64,000 nt of DNA, taken from assembly GCA_036496605.1 (NCBI GenBank), contig DASXKV010000004.1:1-64000 (forward strand), read 5' to 3'. This stretch comes from Gemmatimonadaceae bacterium (GTDB taxonomy: Bacteria > Gemmatimonadota > Gemmatimonadetes > Gemmatimonadales > Gemmatimonadaceae). The notes under the pieces are model-generated. The model had not been told where the DNA came from, did no database searches, and saw nothing but the letters and a program-made list of their open reading frames with translations. How positions within the stretch are numbered: position 1 is the stretch's first letter; the number at the start of each line of letters is the position of its first letter. Made by a program: the position numbers and the translations under genes. Below, one piece after another: positions 49,743-59,244 of this stretch.

Positions 49743-52700
49743 GCTTCTCCGGGCTCTTCATTCGGCGACCGGTCATGACGATCCTGCTCATGGTCGGCAT
49801 CGCCGCGTTCGGCGTCGTCGCCTATCGCGGTTTGCCGATCAGCGATCTGCCGACGGTCGATTATCCGACGATCAACGTCAACGCGAGCCTGCCCGGCGCC
49901 GGGCCGGAAACGATGGCCTCGGCCGTCGCGACTCCGCTCGAGAAGGCATTCTCGACGATCGCCGGCATCGACAACATGACGTCGTCGTCGAGCCTCGGCT
50001 CCACGTCGATCACGCTGCAGTTCACTCTCGATCGTGACATCGATGCCGCGGCGCAGGACGTCCAGGCCGCGATCGCCAAGACACTGCGCCAGCTCCCGTT
50101 AGGCATCACGCCGCCGTCGTACCAGAAATCCAACCCCGCCGCGGCGCCGATCATTTACTACACGCTCACGTCACCGACCGCGCCGCTCACCCAGCTCGAT
50201 GAGATCGGCGAGACGCTCATCAGCCAGCGGCTCTCGACCGTGGACGGCGTTGCTCAGGTGGCGGTCTATGGCGCCGCGAAGTACGCCGTGCGTGTGCAGC
50301 TCGATCCCACCGCGCTGGCTTACCGCAAGATCGGCATCGACGAGGTCACGACGGCAATCACGTCGCAGAACGTCAATCAGCCGACGGGCGTGCTGTGGGG
50401 ACCAAGTACCGCCTACACACTCCAGGCGAACGGCCAGCTGAACGATGCGACGCAGTTCCGCGCGATGACGGTGATCTACCGCAACGGCGCCGCGGTGCAG
50501 CTCGGTGCGCTCGGCCGAGTGCTGGACGACATCGAGAACAACAAGAGCGCGAGCTGGTACAACGGCCAAAGGTCGATCGTCCTCGCGGTACAGCGTCAAC
50601 CCGGGTCGAATACCGTCGCCGTCGCGCAACGCGTCGGCGCCGAGCTCGATTCGCTGCGCAGCCGCATCCCGGCGAACGTGCAGGTTCACACGCTGTTCAA
50701 CCGCTCGGTGGGCATTCAGCAGTCGGTTCACGACGTGAAGTTCACGCTCCTGTTGACGCTGTGTCTCGTCGTGCTGGTGATCTTCCTCTTCCTGCGAAAT
50801 CTCTGGGCGACGGTGATCCCGAGTCTGGCGCTGCCGATGTCGATCCTCGGCACGTTCCCGGTGATGTACATACTCGGGTACAGCCTCGACAACCTGTCGC
50901 TCATGGCGTTGACACTGGCGGTCGGCTTCGTGGTCGACGATGCCATCGTCATGCTCGAGAACATCGTTAGGCACCTGGAGATGGGAAAGGAGCCGATCGA
51001 AGCGGCCACGGAGGGCGCGCGCGAAGTCGGCTTCACCATTCTTTCGATGACCGTCTCGCTGACGGCGGTGTTCATCCCCCTGCTCTTCCTCAGCGGAATC
51101 ATCGGACGGCTCTTCCGCGAGTTTGCGGTGACGATCGCTGTCGCGATTCTCGTCTCGGGTGTCGTGTCGCTGACGTTCACGCCGATGCTGTCGAGCCGCT
51201 TTCTGCGGGCCGAGTCGAAGCGCGAGCACGGAAGGTTCTATGCGACCACTGAGCGGGCCTACGATTGGATGCTCGATCAGTACAAGTCGACGCTCGATTG
51301 GTCGATGCGTCATCGCGGACTGATGATGGTGTTCTCACTCTGCATCCTCGTCGGGACGGTGATCCTCTTCAAGATGGTTCCGTCGGGATTCATTCCGAAC
51401 GAGGACACCGGTCAGATCAGCGTCAACACCGAGGCAGCGCAGGGGACGTCGTTCGACGACATGGTGCGGCGGCAGCAAGCGATTGCCGCAATCGTGCAGC
51501 GCGACAGCAACGTCGCGAGCTTCATGTCGACCGTCGGCGGCGGCGGTGGTTCGTCGGGATCGAACACGGGACGTCTGTCCGTCATACTCAAGCCACTCGG
51601 CAAACGACTCCCGGCCGACCAGGTCGTCGCGGAGCTGCGCGGCAAACTCTCTCGCGTTCCCGGCATCACCGCGTACGCGTCGTTGCCGCCTGCGATTCAG
51701 ATCGGGGGCCGGCAATCCAAGAGTCAGTATCAATTCGCGATGCAGGGCTCGGACATCGCCACCTTGTATCCGGGCGCGCAGAAGCTCGTGCAGGCAGCGA
51801 AGGGAACGTCGCTCTTGCAGGACGTCACGAGCGACCTCCAGCTCAACCAGCCGCAGGTGACGGTGTCGATCGATCGTGTGCGCGCGGCGGCGTTCGGTGT
51901 CACGGCACAGCAGATCGAGACTTCGTTGTACGACGCGTACGGGTCGCGGCAGGTGTCGACGATCTATACGCCGAGCAACGAGTACGAGGTCATCATGGAG
52001 CTCCTGCCGCAGTATCAGCAGGATGTGCGTGCCCTCGGTTTGCTGTACGTGCGGTCTGCCGCGGGCGCAATCGTGCCGCTCAGTGCAGTCGCGACGTTGA
52101 AGAAGTCGATGGGCGCCGCGAGCGTCAACCACTCCGGGCAGCTGCCCTCGGTGACGCTCTCGTTCAACCTCGCGCCGGGCGTATCGTTAGGTGCCGCGAC
52201 GGCGGAGGTCCAGCGACTGGCGACACAAGCGCTGCCGGCCGGTATCACGACGGCGTTCTCCGGTACGGCGCAGGTGTTCCAGTCCACGCAGGCGGGACTG
52301 ATGGTGCTCGTCGTCCTCGCCATCTTCGTGATCTACATGATCCTCGGCGTTCTGTACGAGAGTTTCATACACCCGCTGACGATTCTCTCGGGCTTGCCGT
52401 TCGCGGCGTTCGGCGCGCTGCTCGCGTTGCTCGTGTTCCATGTCGAATTGAGCGTGTACGCGTTCGTCGGCATCATCCTCCTGATCGGGATCGTGAAGAA
52501 GAACGCGATCATGATGGTGGATTTCGCGCTCGAGTTCGAGCGCACGGAGCAGGGATCGGCGGAGCACTCGATCGTCGAGGCGGCGCACGTTCGTTTTCGT
52601 CCGATCATGATGACGACGGTTGCCGCGCTCGTCGGGACGCTGCCGATCGCGTTCGCCCGCGGCGCGGGCGCGGAGTCGCGTCAGCCGTTAGGCATCGCGG

Positions 52701-52873
52701 TCGTCGGCGGCCTCGCGTTCTCGCAGTTCATCACGCTGTACATCACGCCGGTGGTCTATACGTATCTCGATGGCTGGAACAAGCGGGTCGAGGGCAAGCT
52801 CTCACGCAAGAGCAAGAAGCAGCAGCGCCCAGCGCCGCCGGGCGAACAGCTCGATCTGGGCGTGGCGAGATGA
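49739..52873 (+). CDS. RND multidrug efflux pump subunit (HAE1/MdtB-like)
   Basis: The 1044-residue inner-membrane pump has the usual 12 membrane segments and two large periplasmic loops. Visible signatures: FIRRPVMTILLMVGIAAFGVVAYR at the start, LPGAGPETMASAVATPLEKA, GFVVDDAIVMLENIVRHLEMG (proton-relay Asp pair), and VGIILLIGIVKKNAIMMVDFALE with Lys in the second half. The MdtB/MdtC-like pattern suggests multidrug rather than metal export. It works with the TolC and adaptor genes it follows. No regulator gene is adjacent. Confidence 0.95.
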   Translation: MSFSGLFIRRPVMTILLMVGIAAFGVVAYRGLPISDLPTVDYPTINVNASLPGAGPETMASAVATPLEKAFSTIAGIDNMTSSSSLGSTSITLQFTLDRDIDAAAQDVQAAIAKTLRQLPLGITPPSYQKSNPAAAPIIYYTLTSPTAPLTQLDEIGETLISQRLSTVDGVAQVAVYGAAKYAVRVQLDPTALAYRKIGIDEVTTAITSQNVNQPTGVLWGPSTAYTLQANGQLNDATQFRAMTVIYRNGAAVQLGALGRVLDDIENNKSASWYNGQRSIVLAVQRQPGSNTVAVAQRVGAELDSLRSRIPANVQVHTLFNRSVGIQQSVHDVKFTLLLTLCLVVLVIFLFLRNLWATVIPSLALPMSILGTFPVMYILGYSLDNLSLMALTLAVGFVVDDAIVMLENIVRHLEMGKEPIEAATEGAREVGFTILSMTVSLTAVFIPLLFLSGIIGRLFREFAVTIAVAILVSGVVSLTFTPMLSSRFLRAESKREHGRFYATTERAYDWMLDQYKSTLDWSMRHRGLMMVFSLCILVGTVILFKMVPSGFIPNEDTGQISVNTEAAQGTSFDDMVRRQQAIAAIVQRDSNVASFMSTVGGGGGSSGSNTGRLSVILKPLGKRLPADQVVAELRGKLSRVPGITAYASLPPAIQIGGRQSKSQYQFAMQGSDIATLYPGAQKLVQAAKGTSLLQDVTSDLQLNQPQVTVSIDRVRAAAFGVTAQQIETSLYDAYGSRQVSTIYTPSNEYEVIMELLPQYQQDVRALGLLYVRSAAGAIVPLSAVATLKKSMGAASVNHSGQLPSVTLSFNLAPGVSLGAATAEVQRLATQALPAGITTAFSGTAQVFQSTQAGLMVLVVLAIFVIYMILGVLYESFIHPLTILSGLPFAAFGALLALLVFHVELSVYAFVGIILLIGIVKKNAIMMVDFALEFERTEQGSAEHSIVEAAHVRFRPIMMTTVAALVGTLPIAFARGAGAESRQPLGIAVVGGLAFSQFITLYITPVVYTYLDGWNKRVEGKLSRKSKKQQRPAPPGEQLDLGVAR

Positions 52874-52998
52874 GTGGAGGGTAGAGGGTTGCGGGTAGAG
52901 GGCAGAGAGTTGAGGGTATTCGCAAACTCTCTACTCTCTACTCTCTACCCTCTACCCTCTGCCCTCAACCCTCTGCCCACAACAGCCCTCTGCCCCTA
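52870..52998. repeat. heptamer hairpin (GGGTAGA arm / CTCTACC arm)
   Basis: GGAGGGTAGAGGGTTGCGGG and GGGCAGAGAGTTGAGGG units face CTCTCTACTCTCTACTC and CCTCTACCCTCTGCCC units around a TATTCGCAAA core. It lies between the stops of two convergent genes, and the minus-strand gene's TAG comes from the last unit. It may terminate both. Confidence 0.88.
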
Positions 52999-53799
52999 CT
53001 TCGGCGTCCAGGCCGGATTCGCCCCGAACAGGCCCTGTACGATCCCGATCTGATAAGCGACGACGAGTCCGAACGCGAGGCTGATCAGGCCCGACGCAAT
53101 GCGTAGGCTGCGCTGCAGGCGACCGAACTGCGCTCCGCTCAGCGCGAACGGGACACTGATCGCCGCCGTGATTACCATCATCCCCGCGATCGTGCCGATG
53201 CCGAAGATGAGGAGATACAAAACAGACCAGAGCGGGACCTGAATCGTCGCGAGGACGAGAAGGGCGACGGCCGCGGATCCGGCGAGTCCGTGCACGATGC
53301 CGACGACGAGCGGCCGAGCGAGACGATATGGCGTGGCGCGGCCGAGCAGCCGATCGACCCGCCCGAGCGGCGTCGCGTCCTCCGCGTGCGGATGCGCTTC
53401 CGGCGTGTGCGCGTGCGGATGCGTATGCACGTAGTCGCCGTGGCTATGCGCGTGGGAATGCACGTGGCCTTCCGCCGCGGCTGAGCGCTCGCGTCGCAAC
53501 CAACGAAGCGTGCCGCCGAGATTCGCGAGGCCGAGGATGATCAGCATGATCGCGACGGCGAGCTCCATGCCGAGTCCCAGACGTGGCGGTATCACCCACT
53601 TGAAGAGGATGATGCCGCTCCCGACGAGCAGAATCGTTAGGGTGTGGCCGACGCCCCACGCCGCGCCAATCAGCGCCGCGCTCCGAACGTTTCGGTGGCC
53701 GGCGACGATCGTGGTGACCGCGACGACGTGATCCGGGTCCGTCGCATGGCGCATCCCGAGCATGAAGCCCAAAGCGAGTATGGCGAGGATGCCTGTCAT
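52996..53799 (-). CDS. HoxN/NicO-family nickel/cobalt transporter
   Basis: The 267-residue membrane protein has the family motif H-x4-DH in LGMRHATDPDHVVAVTTIV, a second conserved segment GAAWGVGHTLTILLVG, and VVGIVHGLAGSAAVALL. A His-rich loop near residues 113-145 (HVHSHAHSHG; HTHPHAHTPEAHPHA) should bind Ni or Co ions before transport. No urease or hydrogenase gene is adjacent. A possible operator lies just upstream. Confidence 0.9.
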   Translation of the reverse strand: MTGILAILALGFMLGMRHATDPDHVVAVTTIVAGHRNVRSAALIGAAWGVGHTLTILLVGSGIILFKWVIPPRLGLGMELAVAIMLIILGLANLGGTLRWLRRERSAAAEGHVHSHAHSHGDYVHTHPHAHTPEAHPHAEDATPLGRVDRLLGRATPYRLARPLVVGIVHGLAGSAAVALLVLATIQVPLWSVLYLLIFGIGTIAGMMVITAAISVPFALSGAQFGRLQRSLRIASGLISLAFGLVVAYQIGIVQGLFGANPAWTPK

Positions 53800-53808
53800 G
53801 TCACTCGA

Positions 53809-53824
53809 TCAAACGAACGATTGA
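53809..53824. promoter_or_regulatory. candidate operator upstream of the Ni/Co transporter
   Basis: TCAAACGAACGATTGA is an imperfect dyad (TCAA..CG..CG.TTGA) 10 bases before the transporter start in a gap shared with the divergent propeller gene at 53885. Further AACGTTGA and GTTTGTTGAAC words follow. A metal-responsive repressor is possible, but no regulator gene is nearby. Confidence 0.3.
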
Positions 53825-53884
53825 AGGAACGTTGATTATACTCCGAATTGGACATCGTTTGTTGAACCTTCTTTAGAGTCATCC

Positions 53885-56800
53885 ATGTTTCGCTCACCTT
53901 TCCTCCGGTGGACGTTCACGGCGCCACTCGCCCTGGCTGCCATTTTCATTCCGAAACCCGCGTCGCCGCCGCCGGTCGATCCGTCGTTCTACGCCGGCCT
54001 TCAGTGGCGCAACATCGGCCCGTTGCGCGGTGGTCGCATCGCCGCCGTGTCCGGCGCCGTCGGCGAGCCTGGCGTCTTCTACGTCGGTCTGCCGGCCGGT
54101 GGTGTTTGGAAAACCACTAGCGCCGGCGAGACGTGGTATCCGGTCTTCGACTCCGTCAAAACGGTCTCATCCATCGGTGCGATCGAGGTAGCACCGTCGG
54201 ATCCTAACGTGATCTATGCCGGCACGGGCGACATGGTCACCGGCGGCGCGATCAACGAAGGCGACGGTGTGTACAAATCGACGGACGCGGGCCGCACCTG
54301 GCAGCACCTCGGTCTCGACGCGACCAAGCAGATCCCCTCGATCCTCGTCGATCCGCGCGACGCGAACCTCGTCATGATCGCCGCGCAGGGCAACATCCAC
54401 CAGCGGAGCGACAGTCGCGGTGTATTCCGCAGCACCGACGGCGGTCGCACCTGGACGAAGACGCTCTACGTCGACGACGAGACGGGGATCCAGAAGCTCG
54501 CGCGGGCGTTCGACAAGCCGAACGTCATCTTCGCGACGACCGTTAGGCACTACGTCGCACCGGGCGCGCCGCCGCGTCGCGGCGCCGAGCCGGATACCGG
54601 TCGTACTGGTACGTCGCTCTACAAGTCAGTCGACGAAGGCGTCACCTGGCAGGAGATCACCGGCGGCGGACTGCCGCGCCTGAACGGCCGCACCTCGGTC
54701 GCCGTCGCCATGAATACCGACGCACAGCGCGTCTTTCTGATTGCCAACTCCGGTTTCTATAGGTCAGACGATGGTGGCGGGAACTGGCGACAGATTGCAA
54801 AAGAAGATGAGCGAATTCGAAACGGTCAGGGCGGTTACAACTGTGGCGTGTACGTCGATCCGAAGAGTCCGGACGTCGTGTACACGATCAACACGTCCAG
54901 CTACAAGTCGACCGACGGTGGGAACACCTTCGCCGGCTTCAAGGGCGCACCGGGCGGCGACGATCCGCAACAGATGTGGATCGATCCGACGAACGGTCAG
55001 CGCATCCTCCTCGGCCTCGACCAGGGCGGCGTCGTCACCCTCGACGGCGGTATGACGTGGAGCTCCTGGTACAACCAATCGACCGAGCAGGTCTACCACA
55101 TCTCGGTAGACAACTCGTTCCCGTATTGGGTGTACGCGACGCAGCAGGACGCCGGCGCCATCCGCACGCGCGCGCGCGGCAACTTCGGTGAAATCACTCC
55201 CTTCGACTGGAATTCGGTGAGCGGATGGGAGTGGGGGACAATCGTTGCGGATCCGCTCAACACGAATCTCGTCTACGCGAGTGGATCGGGGATCGTGAAG
55301 ATCACGTATCCGAGCGAGCAGTGGATCAACGTGAGTCCGGCGACCGATCCGAATCTCAAGCTGCGCACCGCGTTCTCACAGCCGATCATCTTCACGCCGT
55401 GGAATCAGCACGAGCTCCTTGCGGGCTTCCAGTATCTCATGGCGACGACCGACGGCGGAATGCACTGGCGTAAGATCAGTCCCGATTTGGGAGTTCCGAA
55501 GGGCGGCGAGCCAACCCTTGCCGGCCGCGCGGCCACGGACAACAGCACCGGTCGGCAGCCGCCGTTAGGCGGCGCGATCGAAACGATCTCGCCGTCGAGC
55601 GTCGCCGCGGGAACGATCTGGGTCGGCACCAGCAACGGTCTCGTCAAGCTCACGCGCGACGAAGGAAAGACCTGGCAGGACGTCACCATTCCCGGTCTGC
55701 CGAATCCGACGCGCGCTAATGTCTCGTCGATCGACGCGTCGCATAACGACGCTGGCGAGGCCTACGTCGCGATCGAGTATCACACGACCGGCGATTATGC
55801 GCCGTACGTCTACCGCACGCGCGACTTCGGAAAGACGTGGACGAAGATCGTCGACGGGCTCGCGACGGATGCGCCCGCGGGAAGCTTCGCGCGTGTCGTC
55901 CGCGCCGATACGAAGAAGGCGGGACTCCTCTTCGCGGGTACCGAGTCGGCCATGTACGTCTCCTTCGACGACGGCGACCACTGGCAATCGCTGATGCTCA
56001 ACCTGCCGACGACGTCCTACCGCGACATCGCGATTCACGACAACGACCTCGTCGTCGGCACCTACGGCCGCGGCATCTGGGTGCTCGACGAATACACGGT
56101 GCTGCGTCAGCTCGGGCCGCAGGTCGCCGGTGAGTCGACGCATCTCTTCAAGCCCGCCGATGCGATCCGCGTTAGGCGAAACGTGAACGCCGACACGCCA
56201 TTCCCACCCGAAGTACCGCACGCGACCAATCCACCCGATGGCGCGATTATTTACTACTCGCTGGCCTCACGGCCAGCAAATCCGATCTCGCTCGACGTGT
56301 TCGATGCCTCCGGCAAGTTCGTCAGGCACATGTCGAGCGTTCCGACTGCGCAGGTGAAGGAGGCGTCGCATCCTCCCGAGCCGAACTTCTGGCTCGCATC
56401 GCCCATGGCGCTGTCGGAAGCAACCGGGATCAATCGAGCCAACTGGGATCTCCGGTACGATGCGCCGCCCGCGTTCAGCCACTCGTACGAGATCAACGCC
56501 AATCCCGGCTTGACGCCTCCTGCCCCGGAGGGACCGATGGCGCCGCCAGGAGTCTACACGATCAAGCTGACCGTCGACGGAAAGAGCTATACGCAAACGC
56601 TCACGGTGCATAACGATCCTCGCTCACCCGCGACGGCGGCGGACGTACGCGCGCAGCACGTGCTATTGCAGAAGATCGACGACGGTCTTCACGAAACGTG
56701 GAATGGCTATCAGCAGGTCGCCGCGCTGCGCGCCGCGCTGAAATCAGACGTGCCTGCGAGTGCACCTGCCGAAGTCGCTGCCGCCGTTTCCGCATTCGAC

Positions 56801-57112
56801 GCAAAGCTCGACAGCGTCGGCGGGAATCCCGAGGGCCGCGGCTTTTTCCGGCGTGGCGGCCGGCCGGCCGCAGCGAGCTTCGTCAGCGTCAGCGGCGAGC
56901 TGGTTGGTCAGCTCAACGCGCAGGACAACGGCGATCTCGCGCCGACGCCAGGCATGCTCGCGGCGTTCAGCAACGCGTGCATCGACCTCAAGTCGGCCGA
57001 CGCCTCGTGGCAGAATGTCACGACGCGCGATCTTGCCGCGCTGAATGCGGTGCTGTCGAAGAACGGAATTCGTGAAGTTCAAGCACCGCCTTCCTCTAGC
57101 GCGGGCTGCTGA
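53885..57112 (+). CDS. large exported beta-propeller protein (sortilin/BNR-repeat type)
   Basis: The 1075-residue protein has an N-terminal signal (TFTAPLALAAIFIPKPA). Many BNR-type Asp-box repeats follow, seen as S-x-D-x-G-x-T-W: STDAGRTWQHLG, STDGGRTWTK, SVDEGVTWQEI, STDGGNTF, TTDGGMHWRKI. These form propellers like VPS10/sortilin and glycosidase folds. After residue ~730 comes a beta-sandwich part (NPISLDVFDASGKFVRH, GVYTIKLTVDGKSYTQTL) and helices. Proteins of this plan are common in soil bacteria as exported, possibly sorting- or polysaccharide-related enzymes; no catalytic residue is assigned. Confidence 0.85.
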   Translation: MFRSPFLRWTFTAPLALAAIFIPKPASPPPVDPSFYAGLQWRNIGPLRGGRIAAVSGAVGEPGVFYVGLPAGGVWKTTSAGETWYPVFDSVKTVSSIGAIEVAPSDPNVIYAGTGDMVTGGAINEGDGVYKSTDAGRTWQHLGLDATKQIPSILVDPRDANLVMIAAQGNIHQRSDSRGVFRSTDGGRTWTKTLYVDDETGIQKLARAFDKPNVIFATTVRHYVAPGAPPRRGAEPDTGRTGTSLYKSVDEGVTWQEITGGGLPRLNGRTSVAVAMNTDAQRVFLIANSGFYRSDDGGGNWRQIAKEDERIRNGQGGYNCGVYVDPKSPDVVYTINTSSYKSTDGGNTFAGFKGAPGGDDPQQMWIDPTNGQRILLGLDQGGVVTLDGGMTWSSWYNQSTEQVYHISVDNSFPYWVYATQQDAGAIRTRARGNFGEITPFDWNSVSGWEWGTIVADPLNTNLVYASGSGIVKITYPSEQWINVSPATDPNLKLRTAFSQPIIFTPWNQHELLAGFQYLMATTDGGMHWRKISPDLGVPKGGEPTLAGRAATDNSTGRQPPLGGAIETISPSSVAAGTIWVGTSNGLVKLTRDEGKTWQDVTIPGLPNPTRANVSSIDASHNDAGEAYVAIEYHTTGDYAPYVYRTRDFGKTWTKIVDGLATDAPAGSFARVVRADTKKAGLLFAGTESAMYVSFDDGDHWQSLMLNLPTTSYRDIAIHDNDLVVGTYGRGIWVLDEYTVLRQLGPQVAGESTHLFKPADAIRVRRNVNADTPFPPEVPHATNPPDGAIIYYSLASRPANPISLDVFDASGKFVRHMSSVPTAQVKEASHPPEPNFWLASPMALSEATGINRANWDLRYDAPPAFSHSYEINANPGLTPPAPEGPMAPPGVYTIKLTVDGKSYTQTLTVHNDPRSPATAADVRAQHVLLQKIDDGLHETWNGYQQVAALRAALKSDVPASAPAEVAAAVSAFDAKLDSVGGNPEGRGFFRRGGRPAAASFVSVSGELVGQLNAQDNGDLAPTPGMLAAFSNACIDLKSADASWQNVTTRDLAALNAVLSKNGIREVQAPPSSSAGC

Positions 57113-57292
57113 AGGTGGTTGGTCGTTAGTCGTTGGTCGTTGGTCGTTGGTCGTTGGTCGTTAGTCGTTGGTCGTTGGTCGTTGGTCGTTGGTAGATAAG
57201 GAATGCCCCGCGAGCGAAGCTCGCGGGATTCCGAATTCACCAATCACCAGTCACCAATCACCAACGTCACCAATCACCAACGTCACCAATCA
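57113..57292. repeat. heptamer-armed repeat (GTTGGTC)11 with core type 2
   Basis: About 11 copies of GTTGGTC or GTTAGTC (57117-57192) lead into AGATAAGGAATGCCCCGCGAGC, GCTCGCGGGATTCCG, AATTCACCAATCACC and CCAACGTCACC units. The core matches 46345-46425 in inverse orientation. It fills the gap between the propeller gene and the convergent DCC gene. Confidence 0.92.
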
Positions 57293-57760
57293 CTCGTCGA
57301 ACACCACGTCAGGCGGGCGCGTCAGGCAGTGCTCGCCGCAGCCGAGCCGGTAGCGATTGCGCGCAAACCATCGGTACAGCCTGTCCGCGAGGACGCGCAC
57401 GAAGGGAATCCGGAATACCCACGAGACCCATTGTCCCCTTGGCAGCACGTCGAGTAAACGCTCAATCGCTGCCGCGCCCGACCAGGTCGTACCGTCGAGC
57501 GCGACGAGCTGCAACGCCTCACCGAACGCTTCTTTCGGAATCCACGGGAAGCGCGCCATGACGCCAGGCGTCTGCGAGGAGACAATCTCGAGGAGCAGAT
57601 CGCGGTCCCAGCGGCGGAGCGCCTCCGCGAGCCGCGTGCACACCTTGCACATGCCGTCGTAGACGACGGTGTACTCGCACGTCGGACACTCCGTCGTCGT
57701 TTGGCCGCGCACGGCGAAGACGACGACCGGCACCGTGTGTGGGTAGGCGCCCGTGGTCAA
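57290..57760 (-). CDS. DCC-family thiol-disulfide oxidoreductase (DUF393)
   Basis: The 156-residue protein has the family's start TVVYDGMCKVC (CxxC after DG), ALRRWDRDLLLEIVS, and a C-terminal CGEHC motif. The DUF393/DCC1 group is predicted to exchange thiols and disulfides. A TTG start at 57760 overlaps the stop of the OsmC gene (TTGA), so the two are coupled. A later start is possible because the N-terminal 25 residues contain an extra CPTC pair. Confidence 0.8.
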   Translation of the reverse strand: MTTGAYPHTVPVVVFAVRGQTTTECPTCEYTVVYDGMCKVCTRLAEALRRWDRDLLLEIVSSQTPGVMARFPWIPKEAFGEALQLVALDGTTWSGAAAIERLLDVLPRGQWVSWVFRIPFVRVLADRLYRWFARNRYRLGCGEHCLTRPPDVVFDE

Positions 57761-58203
57761 CGCCAGTTCTCGGAGTGCGCGTGCTCGTGAGGCGCCGCCG
57801 CATCATCATCGCCGGGGCTGCGCGGCATCGGTTCCTCGGCGGCGCTCACCGTGATCTGCGGCGGATGATGCAACGTCGCGTGGATCGTGCACATCTCCGC
57901 GACCCGCAACGCCGCCGCGTGACGCCGCTCGGGCAGCGATGGCCAGTCGAAGATGAGATGCATCGATTCGACGCGGTGCGGATTGTCGGCGAAGGTCCAA
58001 TGCACCTCGAGCGCGAGATCGTGCGCGTCGAGCCCGGCGTGCGACGCCCACGCGTACATCACCGAGAACGTGCACGTCGCCAGGCCGCTCGCCAGCATGT
58101 GGAACGGCGAATACATCTGGTCGGCTGACAACGCCTCGATCGTCATCGGGCCGGGCACGGCCTCGAGGCGAATCGCGTCCTCGGACAACAGGATGATCTT
58201 CAC
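57757..58203 (-). CDS. OsmC-family protein
   Basis: The GTG at 58203 has GGAGG 8 bases upstream, giving 148 residues; a GTG at 58212 would be an alternative. The OsmC fold is seen in SPFHMLASGLATCTFSVMYAWAS with the first Cys, and AEMCTIHATLHHP with the second. Family members reduce organic hydroperoxides or handle thiols. The C-terminal tail is acidic and His-rich (DDDAAAPHEHAHSENW). It is coupled to the DCC oxidoreductase gene, which fits a shared thiol-redox role. Confidence 0.85.
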   Translation of the reverse strand: MKIILLSEDAIRLEAVPGPMTIEALSADQMYSPFHMLASGLATCTFSVMYAWASHAGLDAHDLALEVHWTFADNPHRVESMHLIFDWPSLPERRHAAALRVAEMCTIHATLHHPPQITVSAAEEPMPRSPGDDDAAAPHEHAHSENWR

Positions 58204-58244
58204 AGCGAGCACCTCCGTGAGGACGGGGGTGCAAGGACTACGCC

Positions 58245-58330
58245 GGTTTGGTGGTTAGTGATTGGTGGTTGGTGGTTGGTGAGTCCGATGCACCAACAAC
58301 CAGCAACCATCGACCAACAACCCACCAGCG
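58245..58330. repeat. heptamer-armed repeat (GGTTGGT/ACCAACA), core type 3
   Basis: GATTGGTGGTTGGTGG, core GAGTCCGATGCACC, then AACAACCAGCAACC and ATCGACCAACAACCC. The stretch 58276-58309 equals 44433-44466 with 2 mismatches. It lies between the OsmC start region and the ChrB-like gene's stop. Confidence 0.85.
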
Positions 58331-58816
58331 CTACGATGTTCGCGCTTCGTCGCTGCCGATGGCGACTCGTTGGGGATTCCACATATGCTGCTCCAGGCGC
58401 GCCTCGCGAAGCCACGCGAACAGGGCGTCATAGATTATGAACCCGTGTTGCAATTGCTCGTGATCGTCGGCGAAGAGACGCGACAGTCCGAGTGATATCG
58501 CAAGAACACCCGCGCATTGCGGCGTTAGGTCCAAGCGATTCGTGTCCGCTCCCCTCACAATTTTCGCCAGCTCCGCCAGTACTGGATCGTGGAGATCGTA
58601 CTTGGCGAGGAACGCGTCGAAGCTGCAGAGCACTCCGTCGTGCGACAGCTCTACTCCTTCGACGTCGTACGGAACCGCGCCGGTCTCACTCGCGACGCGT
58701 GCAACCTCCGATGGATTGACGAACAGAAATTCCGCTTTGGGATCGATGAATCGCGCGACGAGCCACGGACATGCCACGCGATCGATCTTCGGCCGCTCCC
58801 GAGTGACCCATTTCAT
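58331..58816 (-). CDS. ChrB C-terminal domain protein (chromate-resistance associated)
   Basis: The start at 58816 (MKWVTRERPKIDRVACPWLV) avoids repeat codons upstream. The 161-residue protein has the ChrB C-domain pattern: RVACPWLVARFIDPKAEFLFV, VPYDVEGVELSHDGVLCSFDAFL, and CAGVLAISLGLSRLFADDHEQ. ChrB is linked to chromate resistance, as a regulator or enzyme for chromate. The full-length ChrB-like gene at 59245 lies upstream on the same strand. No chrA pump is present in the window. Confidence 0.82.
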   Translation of the reverse strand: MKWVTRERPKIDRVACPWLVARFIDPKAEFLFVNPSEVARVASETGAVPYDVEGVELSHDGVLCSFDAFLAKYDLHDPVLAELAKIVRGADTNRLDLTPQCAGVLAISLGLSRLFADDHEQLQHGFIIYDALFAWLREARLEQHMWNPQRVAIGSDEARTS

Positions 58817-59244
58817 GGTGATGGTGGGTGGTTGGTGGTGACTGGTTGATTGCTGGCGATCGAATGATGTGCTGTTCACAATCATCCTCCCGGCTCGTGG
58901 GAGAGGAGTCTCGGGAGTGAAGGGAGCGATCAGTAGGATCCGCCCAATCCGAAAAATCCGTAATGACTCTTCGTCATTGCGGCGACCTCGGGCGCGGGGT
59001 TCAGGTGGTGCACGTTGGGGAATGAGGTTGGGTGATCGATGCCTGTCGTGCCCGGACTTCTTTATCGCGGAGTGGGCCACATCGACGAAAGTGATTACGG
59101 ATGCTCCGGAAGATCCGGATGGAACTGATTCTCTCCGCTGCCGGGAGCCCTCCATGCCCAACGAGCCCGGACTTTTGTGAACGACCTCAGTCAGTCACTG
59201 GCGCAGAAACTCGATGAGCACCAACTACCAACCATCAGTCACGA
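58817..59244. repeat. repeat-bounded gap between two ChrB-like genes
   Basis: Its left edge (58820-58855) has GGTGGTTGGTGGTGACTGG units and its right edge (59218-59240) CACCAACTACCAACCATC units, so the 428-base gap has the arm-core-arm plan with a longer core. Inside are a hairpin AATGAC-TCTTC-GTCATT near 58963, AATCCGTAATGA near 58956 facing GTGATTACGGA near 59091, and GCCCGGACTT twice (near 59049 and 59166). No gene is visible in it. Confidence 0.6.

Noticed and set aside
51265..52884. 539-residue open frame overlapping the RND pump gene
   Set aside because: It lies in another frame of a clearly conserved pump and has Arg-rich composition without motifs.
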